A stretch of DNA of 64,000 nt, from the NCBI GenBank assembly GCA_018873225.1, contig JAEILZ010000002.1, forward strand, positions 4,402,001 through 4,466,000, given 5' to 3'. Both the position numbers and the translations under genes were made by a program. This DNA comes from [Phialemoniopsis] sp. UDSM-2020 (taxonomy: Eukaryota; Ascomycota; Sordariomycetes; Thyridiales; Thyridiaceae). Positions 10,712-22,007 of the stretch are shown here, one piece after another (position 1 is the first letter of the stretch; every line of letters starts with the position of its first letter). The notes beneath the pieces were generated by a model. The model saw nothing but the letters and a program-made list of their open reading frames with translations. It did no database searches and was not told where the DNA came from.

Positions 10712-12410
10712 TTACATGATTTGTGCACATAGATTGAGGAGGAGCCCCAGGTTATCAACCGTAGCGTTCCAAGCATGTAGTCTCTGCTTGATCGAGTCGT
10801 GGGAACTATGCTTGCAGGCATCGTATAGGTCTCCGAAAACTTCCAACCCCGTATGTGGCATGTTCTTGTAGACTTCGTATTCCGCCTCCCACTCCAAGTG
10901 TGTCTTGGCTTCCCAAAGCGGCCGAGGAGAGGGCAGAGGAACATCACGGAAGCTCGGAAAGGAATCACACGGTACGCCAATCTTGATCTGGATTATCTGC
11001 GTGATCAGCAACCAGATTATCGCTGTCCTGTGGTGGAGGTTGGTGGTTAATGACGTCTTGGCAATAGGGGTGATCACGATTCGATAAACTACCTTCTCCT
11101 GGATTCGGCGAAGATCCATTCTTGCCAACGAAAGCTTGGACAGAGTCTTTCATGTTGATAGAATGGCTCGTCGCATGGATCCTTAAAGCTCTCACAGAGA
11201 TCCTATGCTTGTTAGCAGGTATTGTGGCGGACAGGGACAAAGTTTCTTACCTGGTAAGTCACCAGCAAATCGAAGTTTAGGTTTGTATCAATCTTAGAGT
11301 TGTCTACAACTCTCATCATGATATAGATCAAGACAGCTTGTATGGCTGCAAGGTGGTCATGTCTTGAGAGACCCCGCTGGTTTGCCTATGTTCAAGTTAG
11401 GCCGTCTCGCAGAGGACCTAGATGGGAACCAGACATACCTGATCAGCGGATGATTGTTGCTCCTCTCTGACTGCGCGCCACAGAAATGATCTTGTCTCCA
11501 TGTTGTGGGATGCAAACACTTGTGCCAGACCCATACAGTTGACTAATGGCTTGGGTAAAGCGGGAACAGTAGGATCTGAGGGCCGACACCAGTGCCCGTG
11601 TATGAATGGAGGGAAAGTCTCCCGACGAGTCATCATCTGTGGGAAAGCACAGAGCATTTGCATGACGATGTTGGCAGTAAAACTTGCCACAGGATCTGAT
11701 ATCGGAATTGGAGACAAGAAATCGTAGTATGATTGCTTGGATGCGTGTGATGATCTGGCCAGAGTAGACGGTGTCCGGGTAGTCATCATCACCCTTGCCG
11801 CATTTGCCTTGCCTTCAAGGCTTTTGGGCTCAGGATCGCCAATGTCTGGATATAGTTGATCAAGTGACATAATAGGAGGAGACTCAAATTGTGTATAAGT
11901 AGGAACTTCCTGGCCAAGTTTGGGACTTTGTGAAGGTAAAGTATCATTCGCGGAGAAATCGAGATAGCTCCAGTCGAAGTTTTCCTGTGTCGAGTGGCAT
12001 GCTGTCGTCTCGCTAGTATCCATCAACTGCTCTAGGTTGGCTGTGATAGGGTCCGCGGCCAGTGAATCAGCACTTTCCGCTGAATGCATGTTCTCATGAG
12101 TGATTCGAGAGCCTTCATTTACTCCTCCAACCGCGGAGGTTTCAGCGTTCGACGTAGCTGTCTCGTAAATACACTCAAATCCTCTGCTCGTGCAGCGTTG
12201 GCAGCGAGGCTGACCGCTGCATTTCCTTTTCGCCTTTGTGCAGGCTTGACATGACTTGATTCGAGACCGGGGACGGGTCTTCGCATGACGGCAGTATTGG
12301 ACATGTCGGTTGTATGAAGTCTCCTTCAGGAAAGGTTTATGGCAAAAGCCGCAAAGTCGCACAGGCCCCGGAGAGGGGCAATCGAGGGTTGACTGGAGTT
12401 GGGGATCCAT
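10712..12410 (-). CDS. C2H2 + Zn2Cys6 double-finger transcription factor
   Basis: Four exons (12410-11439, 11385-11251, 11202-11093, 11027-10712) give 510 residues. The N-terminus has a C2H2-like finger (LCGFCHKPFLKETSYNRH, with a following C and H), immediately followed by a complete Zn2Cys6 cluster (C-x2-C-x6-C-x5-C-x2-C-x6-C, starting SCQAC). This double-finger order defines a known group of fungal regulators. The C-terminal half reads RWQEWIFAESRRRTAIIW and PLWEAKTHLEWEAEYE, characteristic of the group; both depend on the introns proposed here. The start at 12410 places the fingers at the N-terminus; an ORF extension to 12617 is Gly-rich and probably leader. It is transcribed divergently from the MFS pump at 12864 and is a likely regulator of it. 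Confidence 0.85.
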
Positions 12411-12863
12411 AACTGCACATGCCCTTGAAATCAAGAGTACAGTGAGTTGAGATAGAGCTCGAGGCGGAACAGAGCATGTGAAGAAACGGGATCTGAGACT
12501 TGACTCGAATGTGCGGCTAATTTCGCCGCCGCCATTGTCGCCGCCGCCGCCGAATACTCCGCAGCCGCGTTTGTCAGCAATCCCGGCTCCGACCCACCAA
12601 ACCTCGTTGAATTTCATTGCGGTGTTGTGCGAAGGCCAGAGTTTTATGCTTTTGTGAGATGGCGGCCAGATTGGCCATTGTCATCACATTTGTAGCTCGG
12701 ACTCGTAGATGTCTATAAGTACGAGGTGAGGTCACTGCCACCTTGGGTCATGGTATTGACTAGACTTACCGCTGCACCCGACTTGATGTTTGATCGTTTA
12801 TCATACTAACTCGACTTCTTGTGTTATACGGTATAATTCTACTTTACGTATAAATTGTTCGTC
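12411..12863. promoter_or_regulatory. shared promoter, regulator / MFS pump
   Basis: 453 bases separate the divergent start codons. The regulator side is rich in CCG/GCC repeats (about 12525-12580). No strong palindrome is visible. Confidence 0.5.
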
Positions 12864-14848
12864 ATGGACTCTGTAGCGAGTTTCCCAATTAGACCGAGAA
12901 GTCCGTCCGGCAATTCTCTCTCGGAGAAGGTCAGCCGAGCTGAGACGCCCAATAACGATGCGATCATGTCAACCGGGGAAGACTCCAGTTTAGCTGGAGG
13001 AGCTTTACGAGAAAGAACTATTCATGGATGGAAATGGGCTGCCACGGCTGTGTCCCTCTACATTGGAGCTCTTATCTATGGCCTTGACAGCACTATCGTC
13101 GCGGATCTGCAACCCGCTCTTGTTGAACAGTACAACGAGTTCGAAAGTCTTACTTGGGCCGGCACCGGGTTTCCGTTGGGATCCTTCTGTTCCATTCTTC
13201 CGGGGTGAGTCGAAATTGCTCTTCCTTTCTCACTGAAAGACACGAAAGCTAACCTTGATGACTTGTTTTCTGAAGAGCTGCTCTCTATGCAATTTTTGAC
13301 CTCAAGTACATGTTCATTGGGAGCATCATTCTCTTTGAAGCTGCCTCGGCGCTTTGTGGTGCAGCGCCCACCATGGATGCTCTCATTGTGGGCCGAGTGT
13401 TTGCTGGTGTCGGCGGTAATGGCATCTTCCTTGGGTACTACGATTTCCCCATTTGGCATCTTAAGGGGACTGGCTGACAGCGTTGTTCAACAGAATTTTA
13501 AACTACTTCTCTCTCATCACGACCGATACAGAACGTGGGCGCTACATCTCCGGCATGGGGGTCTCTTGGGGCGTTGGTGCTGTTCTCGGCCCACTTGTAG
13601 GTGGTGCATTCGCCACCTCGGCAGCAACATGGCGTTGGGCATTTTACATCAACCTGTAAGTCATTATGTGCATCAAATACTGCATCTTATGCTTGGTTGC
13701 TGAGTCTCATGTAGCGTGATTGCAGCCGTTTGTGCTCCGGCGTATCTGTTCTGGCTGCCTAGAGTACAACCAGGCGGTGACCATGACCGGCCGACGTTGG
13801 TCAAGTTTCTGTCCCTTGACTGGGTTGGGTTCACTCTATCGACAGGAGCTATGGTGGCGTTCACGATGGTCTTGACTTTTGCAGGTACAACTTGGCATTG
13901 GGACGATAAACGTACCATTGCTTTGTTTGCCGTCACGGCCGTGCTGTTCATCATGACCTTTCTCCAACAGTACTATGTACTCTTCACCACTCTCGGACAT
14001 CGGATGGTCCCACCAAGCCACGTGCTTGTCAATCCGGTGCAACTGTTGCTATACATCAACACGGCGGTGGCGGCTACCAACATCTATGTCCCGTTGTTCT
14101 ATCTCCCTCTTTATTTTGCCTTCACGCGTGGAGATTCGGCTATGCAGGCCGCCGTTCGCCTCTTGCCTTTTATCGCCTTTTTGGCCTCCGGTACTATGTT
14201 CTCGGGGTCTATGCTCCCAAGAATTAACTATTAGTGAGTTCGAACTCTTGCCGTATACCCAATCCTATTTCATAAGCTGATTGCATTAGCTGGGCCATAT
14301 ACCTGACTGGGGGTATCCTCATGACGATCGGGAGTGTGGCCATGTATACCGTGAATGACACCACTCCGTCAGCACATGTGTACGGGTATAGCATCATTCT
14401 TGGTGCTGGAACAGGCATCGTCTTCAATCTCGGGTTCTCTGTCGCTGGTATCACGATGCTACAACAGACTGGCTCTGGTCTGGACGTCCAACGTGTTAGC
14501 TCGATGCAGAACCTATCTCAACTTGGGTGGCAGCTCATAAGCTTGTTGATCGGCGGCCAGATGATGCAAGGGCTTTCTTTCAGAAACTTGTCCCAGGTCC
14601 TCCATGGTCTCGGGTTTTCCGAACGAGAAATTCGGCAGGCTGCTGCAGGGACATCGAGTCACCTGTTTGCTTCACTCAGTACCTCGGTACAAGGGCAGGC
14701 CATCAAGGCCATCACCGATGCTATCAGCAAGATCTACATTCTCAGCATTGTCTCGGGGGTTGCCATGATCATTGTCGCAGTGTTCTTGCCAAAGGGAAGA
14801 CTCTTTCCCAAACCAGTTGACAACGTTGATGAAGCGACCTCAACATGA
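12864..14848 (+). CDS. MFS drug/metabolite efflux pump (DHA2, 14-TM type)
   Basis: Five exons (12864-13204, 13276-13434, 13494-13655, 13715-14233, 14290-14848) give 579 residues. A cytosolic N-terminal tail of about 55 residues is followed by hydrophobic segments in the order expected for 14-helix pumps. Recognisable motifs include the LDSTIVAD stretch in helix 1 (family motif LDxTIV), [13 protein letters not shown], and the [21 protein letters not shown] motif C that marks antiporters. The closing helix is followed by a short basic tail. All junctions are phase 2. Substrate cannot be read from sequence; the family exports toxins and xenobiotics. Its divergent regulator and the second MFS gene nearby suggest a small transport/degradation cluster. 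Confidence 0.9.
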
Positions 14849-15121
14849 ACATGTCTTAAATCGTTTCAGAAACACTACGTGACGGATATGTAAGATATAT
14901 AGATAGTCATCAACCCCACAGCCAATACTGGCCGTCGCTGCTGCCATGAAGACTCTGTTCGAAGCATACAAAGTTACTCTTGTATTGAACTCGTCCAAGT
15001 GTTTCATGCGATTATAAGTCCTCGACGGCGTTTCCCCTCCAAACAGCCCGAGTGTAAACAATGTCGAATCGGCTCCGATAGACATAGCATGGCTTCTTTC
15101 AAACAGTCAAGCCATACCAGT

Positions 15122-17169
15122 CTAATGAGCCATTCCGTTGGACATATAATAATCGACCAGCCTCCAGTATTCCACCCGGCTCCTTGCACGGAGCCGCTTA
15201 CCAAAGATGATCATGGGGATAAATACAGCACTGGCAGCTAGTCCGATCATGGAGGCAGAGATAAAACAGTTCTGCGTTCCAAGGTCCTCGAGCCACGGGG
15301 TAATTCCATAACCTAAGTGGTCAATCCAGTTAGTTCTGAGGGGACCGCAGCGACGATGATGGATTAGAAAGGCTTTCATACCTATGGCGAAGCTCATAGT
15401 GTTTCTGATGATGATAATCGTCGTCATTCCATCTGCACTCACGTCCTTGTAGCTGTCGATGAGATAGTTGACGCTGAGCGTGATGCCGGAGGTATTGGCG
15501 AACGAAAGCATGCCCATTGCCCAGACCAGACCAAACCAGTGGATTTCATGGGCAGCGCCGACTCCCCACAGAATCAGTGAGACGGGTATGATCACTGTCG
15601 TAACGGCAAAGAGGTAGAGCCGATGTTCGGGTTCCATGATGCCATTGTTGCGTCGGGCGATTTTGATCGTCAGCCAGTCGCTGAACCTTCCTGTGAAAGC
15701 GGCACTATAAGTTGTCAGCTGACAGCATAGATCTGAACAACTGTAAAGTTTCTACGTACCCAGCGATCGTCCCGATGAGAGGCGCGACATAACTAACACC
15801 CACCATTGCTGGACGAAAGTTGTAGGGCTCATCACCGAGGATGACAGATGCAGTCGCGTTCATAACGGTGAACCAGATCAAGTACGAGCCATAGGAGAAA
15901 CTGTGTTGTTTGTTGGTCAGCAGATCCTACTAGTTACCGAGCTTCGAACGCTGGACTCACCCTGCATAGAAGATCACGGGCCAAGAGAGGAACACAATCT
16001 GCTGCTTCACTCTGTGGAAGATCCTGTTCGGTCGAGGAGCGTCCCTCAACGACAACTTTTGCAAGTATGTCTTGCGGGTGTATGTTGCTGACGGACTACC
16101 GACAGGAGTTGCGGGAGTGCGCGCCGTGCCTGTCTTCTGTTTGTCTTCAATTATGCCGTTCGGGCCTTCCGATGAGGCCATTTCTTCCTCTGCCACCCCC
16201 TCGACAACGCCGACAGTGGACCGGTCGTAGTTAGTCTCCTCCATAAAGAAGAAGAGGAAGACCAAGGCGATGCCGAGGAAGATAGAGAACCAGTAGAACA
16301 CCCACTGGTACCCTTGCCCGTCGTTGATGAATCCGCACATGATGGGAGCAAGGTAGCTGCTAGCTCCGAGGGAGAATGCGTAGATGGCCATATATGTGCC
16401 TCGCTCGTGAGCAAAGTACTGATGTCAAGTAACATGGTCAGTCCGACGACAATCTGGGTAGGTTTCATGGATAGGGAAGGTCCAGGAGCACATACCACAT
16501 CTGTCACCGAAATCTCTGGGAGAGCTTCAATGGGTGCTGTAAAGAAGCCGCCGAGCACGTTCTTGGCTACCCACTGGCCGTTGCTAGATGCGTAGGGGCT
16601 CCACATGATGAATGCCTGATGTCCTTCATGTCAGCTATTACACAAGCCTCCAACCTCAAAGTCCGCGTGCTTACTATGTTGCCCAGAATCGAGATGAGGT
16701 ACACTGGCCGTTTCCCGAATTGTAACGCGAGGGGCTGCCAGAATAGAAGACCCCAGCCGCAAAGAAGAAAGAAGTAGCCCGTTCCGGCATTCAAGTCCGT
16801 GACTGGTCAATGTTAGGGTGTGTCTCGGTGCGTGCTGCGGAGCGAACATACCTGTCAGACCTGTCGCTTCAGAGATAGGGACCAACACGGAGTAGACCAC
16901 CGAGTTTGCCATGCCGACGAAGAGGACATATCTGTGTCAGGTTAGTAACCTCACAGAACCCGTACGGTGCTTGGTAGGATCACGGACACTACCAAGCAGA
17001 TAGTAGACAGCGTCTTCCGCCGAGGCGTCCAGTTCAAGGGGTCATCCGGATCGTTGGACGGGGTAGGGATGAGAATGATATTATCCTGTCCCTTGGCATG
17101 CTTGGTGGCAACGTTGTGGTCAAGGTCGACCAGATGGACAGTGCCCGGAATCGCGTCCTTGTCAATCAT
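15122..17169 (-). CDS. MFS transporter (DHA1-like, 12-TM)
   Basis: Eight exons (17169-16988, 16931-16852, 16802-16675, 16615-16496, 16418-15961, 15900-15760, 15704-15382, 15312-15122) give 540 residues with all junctions in frame. The N-terminus carries the DPDDPLNWTPRRK motif common to fungal DHA1-type transporters. Then come FVGMANSVVYSVLVP, the FGKRPVYL cytosolic loop (motif A), a long polar central loop (about residues 240-310) and six more hydrophobic segments. The first junction uses a GTCCGT donor, the weakest in the model, but preceding a TTACTAAC branch point and giving the expected ICLVVYVLFVG. Convergent with the previous MFS gene and codirectional with the downstream regulator. 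Substrate unknown. Confidence 0.87.
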
Positions 17170-17668
17170 ATTGAAGAGGAAAGTAGGTTTAGTAGTGATT
17201 CTGATTAGGGACTATACAGTTCTGATTTCCTGTGGACTTCGCTCTCACGACTTAACGAGAGAGAGAGAGAGAGAGCGGCTTTGGAGCAGCAACTTATACT
17301 TTCAGAAGGAGGATGCCGTTGAAGGGAGAAACTGGGCAATGATACCCATGCCTATCAGCGGAGGGCTTGATTGACCATCTCGTTGTAAGTGACCCCTGTC
17401 ATCCAGCACCTGCTAAAGACGGGGTAGATTGCGTAAAATGTGGCCATTGGCTGCAATCTCTAGCGCAAAGACGACCCCCCGGCGTATCTGGGGATGCAGG
17501 ATCTAAGCACTCCACATTCCGTGAGATGACCCATCACCATCGGGGGCAAGCGAAAATCGAACTAGGAGAGTCACGCAAGATAACAATGAAGCCGATTCTC
17601 ATCTACGACTTGTCTGACAGATACGGTACCATATTTGCACAGTGTGTTTTGGGATATTGTAACAGCCA
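17170..17668. other. intergenic with GA microsatellite
   Basis: The 499 bases upstream of the MFS gene contain a 19-base (GA)n tract and otherwise no feature I recognise. Confidence 0.5.
17257..17275. repeat. (GA)9.5 microsatellite
   Basis: A pure GA dinucleotide tract of 19 bases lies about 90 bases upstream of the MFS start codon at 17169, possibly in its promoter or leader. Confidence 0.9.
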
Positions 17669-19375
17669 TCACTGATTGATGAGACCAGGCCTTCCTTGTC
17701 GCCCCAGGAGCAGATCGAGCCCGTCGGAGCTTGTCGGGGCGAGACTCCGAGAGCTTCGGCTCATACTTTCCGGGATCACATTATCCCATATGATTTCCAA
17801 TGCCCGCATGACCTTCAAGAATGTACTAGAGCGCATAGTCTTGGATATGTCCCCGAGTATACCGCGGATGATCTTGGCTTGATCATCTCGTAGAACCGCA
17901 CTCCCCACGATAAGAAGAGGCCAGAAGTGAAACCGTTCTGCCACATGGAGCTGAGCAATTTGTAAGGCTCGAGACACATAGTCTTGGATGGTCCTGTCTG
18001 CGACCACCGCGTCCGGATGTAGCAATTTGAAAATTAGTATCTTGAGAGCGATCACGAACAACCGCGCGCGTTGCTTGTACCAAAACATTGGCGTCGTTGA
18101 GTTTAGATCCGCCGAGATCTCATCGTCTACCATAGCTTTGCTCTCCCAAGTGCTGAGCCTGTCAGCCAGTGCAAGCGTGGTCGCCAGACCCGATGAATCC
18201 AAAGGCAACAGTCGTGCCAAGTGTGTGACCTCTGCTAGATATCGGTAGAGTTGCCATGGAACTCCGAGAATGGGGGAATTCTCCGCCTCCGAAGCGGCTG
18301 GGAAGGGCGGGGTGGCGAAGGCAGGTTCGAGGAAGTCCCACAGTTCATTTAAGGGCATTGGAATCGGATTGCCGTTAAAGATAGACCAGTTGACGGTGTG
18401 ATATATGAAGGCTCCAACCGCGATACGCGTGAAGACCTTGTCTTCTGGACGTGCTAGGTCATTCGACTTTGTTTTCGAACGTGTGGTCCCTCGCAGCTTT
18501 AGGATTTGCGCCGCGCCTTGAATATGCAAAAGGACAGGGGTCCGACCTGTTGCATTCCAGGTCTGTGGTTGTATGTGTATCAGCATTTGACCAATGGTAG
18601 GGAAATTGACGAGGCGTAACGATAGGAAAAGAGAAGGACCGGGGTCTCACCTCGAACAAGTTTAGATGCAGGACGTTGAGCAACAGCCAGTCCTCCGTAC
18701 CCTTGACTTTCTCTAGCGCAATCTTTTCGCGTAGGATTGTGACTGCTTGACCGTAATATTTCATGGCCAAGCTTCGATAGCTGGGATCATCCCTTGATAG
18801 ATCGAGGGAGGCACAAGCAAGAAGAGGATCAACCATCAATTGCAGCCGAGGAAGGATGGATGACGTTAGGAAATGTCGTTGAAACTGGGGATGGGCACCA
18901 TGGCCGAGAAGAAGACAGGAGAGCTTCGAGGCATAATGATTCAGAAGATCTCTATCGAATCCCAGGGGCTCCAGTGGCTGATAGGTCGGCGTGAGGATGT
19001 ATGGTGGGCAAGGTGTCAGGGGCTTGCCCGTCTGCTGCAGGACCGGAGTTTTTGAATATGAAAGATTGTCCCTACAAGAGCTAACGGGACTTGAGGGCTC
19101 GCCAGACACGGCTCCCTGGTGGGACCGTCGAGGCGGACCCGGGAACGGCCATGAGCATTCAAGGTTCCTCTTTGCGCAAGCAATGCATGTAGGATGCTGC
19201 TCATCGCATTTCCGATGACGCGCACGACCTAAACGGCCCGTATATCAGCGACAAACTCCAGGACGTACGAGGGAACCGATCTGGTCTTACAATTAGCGCA
19301 GCCTGTTTTGGTTCGCAGGGTTGCTGGTGGGCGCCGCTCCCTCCGACGCGTTTTCGGCTTGTCTGAATCCGGCAT
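17669..19375 (-). CDS. Zn2Cys6 transcription factor
   Basis: Three exons (19375-19291, 19228-18651, 18562-17669) give 518 residues. The Zn2Cys6 cluster is split by the first intron: exon 1 ends in TKTGCAN plus one base of the second cysteine, and exon 2 supplies CRARHRKCDEQHPTCIACAK, so C-x2-C-x6-C-x6-C-x2-C-x6-C is complete only after splicing. A Pro-rich linker and a fungal-specific regulatory domain follow; the C-terminal two thirds (LLLNVLHLNLFE, TPVLLHIQGAAQIL) fit the Fungal_trans_2-like fold. It is divergent from the amidase at 19874 across 498 bases, making the amidase a likely target. Confidence 0.85.
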
Positions 19376-19873
19376 GACGTTCCACTTCGAGAGAACCATG
19401 CACTTACTGGGGATTCATTCGACAACGAGAGTGGGTTACCTTTGACAATGGGAACCTATGATGGATCTTGAGATGCGAATCGGTTTAGTGGACGCAAGAG
19501 AAGGTGACTCTGCGACGGGCGACTTGGGCCGATGTATGATTAAACCCGGGCCCCGCTCCCTCCTCTCAGACAGGGTCCGGCAGCAGTCCGATCCAAGTTG
19601 ACCAATTAGCACAGTTTCCGCCAGTCTCAGGTGGTCTTATCAGATTACAAGACCAGATCCCTGTATTTGATCAACCAAATTGTGGGCTTTGGACCCAAGT
19701 ACGAATGCAAGCCGTGACCTTCTGGGTGCTGGTTGATGCCGAACGATGTATAAAGGATAACTCCCCAGCGGCTCACGTTGCTTGGCAGGCCTTTTGGTCG
19801 ATTTCGTCATAACGTTTATTCAAATCTCTGCTCACTGGACTTGTGCTCGAAATTCTTCTCGAACTCAAAGAAG
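19376..19873. promoter_or_regulatory. shared promoter, regulator / amidase, with TATA box
   Basis: The 498-base divergent promoter contains TATAAAGG at about 19748-19755, 120 bases upstream of the amidase start. Several CGG triplets occur around 19570-19580, but no clear palindrome was seen. Confidence 0.45.
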
Positions 19874-21776
19874 ATGGCCAATACAAAGGACTGGAAAGCC
19901 ATTGGCCATGAAAAGGCGAGGTCTGTCTTGGAGAAGATTCCCAAAGAGTGGCTGCTCTCAGAGTCTGTCATGGCCGATGTCAGTGAGACTTCGACCAAGG
20001 ATGTCACGGGTGTGCCGCGAGAATGTGGCATATTGACACCAGACGAGATAGACATCACAGAGAAGTATGATGCGACGAGTCTTTTAGCCATGATCGCAGC
20101 TGGACAGTTCTCATCAACAGCTGTTGCTACTGCGTTCTGCAAAAGGGCGGCAATTGCACAACAACTTGTAAGCGCTGCACAAGTGTTTTGACGCCCTTCC
20201 TAAAATTAGCTTCTTGCCTGTCTAATCGTGCCTTTAGACTCATTGTTGCACGGAGATATTCTTTGACGAGGCCATCAACCGCGCCAAGTTTCTCGATGAG
20301 TACTTTGCCAAGGAAAAAAAGCCCTTTGGACCTTTCCATGGCCTGCCCATTAGTATCAAGGTGAGCTGCCCTTGTCGAGTACTATATCGAATCTAGCTGA
20401 CGATCACACAGGACTCCTTCAGCTACATCGGTCAGCAAAGCACCCTTGGCTTTGTGTCATTCGTGGACCGACCACCAGCTACATTTCACAGTCCTCTGGT
20501 TCAGATGCTGCTCGACCTCGGCGCTGTTCTCTATGTGAAAACCAATATCCCACAGACTCTCATGGTATTTGATCCCGGCTCTTCCTTGCTTTTTCAAAGC
20601 AACTACTAACAACCAGCGCCAGACAGCCGACTCGGAGAATCACGTCTTTGGTCGGACTCTGAACCCTCACAACCTGTCTTTGACTGCTGGTGGCTCCAGT
20701 GGTGGAGAGGGCGCTATTGTGGCCATGCGTGCTTCACTCATGGGGGTCGGCACCGACATTGGAGGGTCCATACGCGTACCTGCTCTCTGCTGTGGTATAT
20801 TTGGTTACAGACCTAGTGCAAGTCGTATACCGTACGGTGGGCAATCCATCCCAGGGAGGATTGGATCTCCCGGTGTCCTTGCCGCCGCTGGTCCCTTGAC
20901 TACATCTTTCCGAGACATGTCCCTCTTCATGGATACCATCATCTCGAAACAGCCATGGAACTACGACCATAGCGCACTGCACATTCCATGGAAGTCTGTC
21001 CCAAAGAAGCAAGTTCTACGGATTGGTGTGGTGCCTCCAGACCCTGCGTTTCCTCTGCATCCTCCAGTGCAGCGTGCTAAGCAATCAGCGTTGGAAAAGC
21101 TGAAAGCCGCAGGACATATAATCGTGGAGATCGCGACGGTCCCTAGTATCAAAAAAGCCAATCTTGATATCGCCGACTACTACTCGCTGGATTCTAAGAT
21201 GACGCCTTTCAAGAACATCGAGGCCAGCGGGGAGCCCAAGATCAAATCTGTTGCAGAGTCGCCTTTTGTTTCGAAGCGGAATGGCGAGTTGACTATCGAC
21301 GATCTGTGGGAATTGAATGCTTCAAGAATTCAGTGTCTCAAAGACTGGCACAAGGTCTTCATTGACAATAATTTGGATGTCATTGTTGGCCAGGTGGCAG
21401 AAACGACTGCTATGCCTCACGATACTTTCGGCAACACGCCATACACGACCTTGTATAACTATCTCGATGTAAGAATCTATATGGCAAAACCTGGGTCAAA
21501 AACATGTTCTGAGTCCTCGCAGTATCCAGCCGTCGTCATACCGTACCTTCAAGCGGACAAAACAATCGATGTGGAAGATGGATTCACCTCATACAAACCT
21601 TGTAAGCTGTGCATAACTACATGATATGCTTCACTGCTAATTATTCACGCATGTAAGATCACTCTGAGGCAACTGACAAGGCTCCGATTGCGATCCAGGT
21701 GGCTGCTCGTACCCTTTTTGATGAAGAGCTGCTGTCTGCGGCTGATACAATCTCCGAAGTTCTGAGCAAGGTCTAA
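19874..21776 (+). CDS. amidase (amidase-signature family)
   Basis: Six exons (19874-20167, 20238-20360, 20412-20564, 20623-21468, 21523-21601, 21658-21776) give 537 residues. The amidase-signature triad is complete: Lys near 139 in [11 protein letters not shown], the cis-Ser in GGSSGGE (near 215) and the nucleophile Ser in GTDIGGSIR (near 239). The context [17 protein letters not shown] is typical of fungal acetamidase/fatty-acid-amide-hydrolase-like enzymes. No signal peptide is seen, so it is probably cytosolic and hydrolyses an aliphatic or aromatic amide to acid and ammonia. Donor GTATTT after exon 3 is weak but the junction is in frame and conserved in character. Possible regulator is the divergent Zn2Cys6 gene. 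Confidence 0.92.
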
Positions 21777-21901
21777 GCGAAGCTCACCCTTTGTCCGTCT
21801 GCATGAAAGTATAGTAGATCCAGTGATAGAAGCTCTCTTATGAGCAATAGTCAACAGACTCGTAGCAACAGTGCATCGTGATGGCATGGTTGGTGGTCAA
21901 A

Positions 21902-21913
21902 CATCACGTGATG
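21902..21913. promoter_or_regulatory. perfect 12-bp palindrome with CACGTG core
   Basis: CATCACGTGATG is its own reverse complement. It lies 95 bases upstream of the start codon at 22008 and holds an E-box core, the usual site of bHLH or bZIP dimers. Confidence 0.6.
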
Positions 21914-22007
21914 GGTGCTTTATATCATCTGACTCTCGTGGCCGAGTGACTCAGCTTGTTTGACGTCTGTCCACTACCAAAAGCTACAGACATCACTCGA
22001 CTCAGAT

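Noticed and set aside
12411..12617. 69-codon N-terminal extension of the double-finger regulator
   Set aside because: It is Gly-rich and low-complexity. The conserved group has its fingers near the N-terminus, so I start at 12410, but a longer protein is not excluded.
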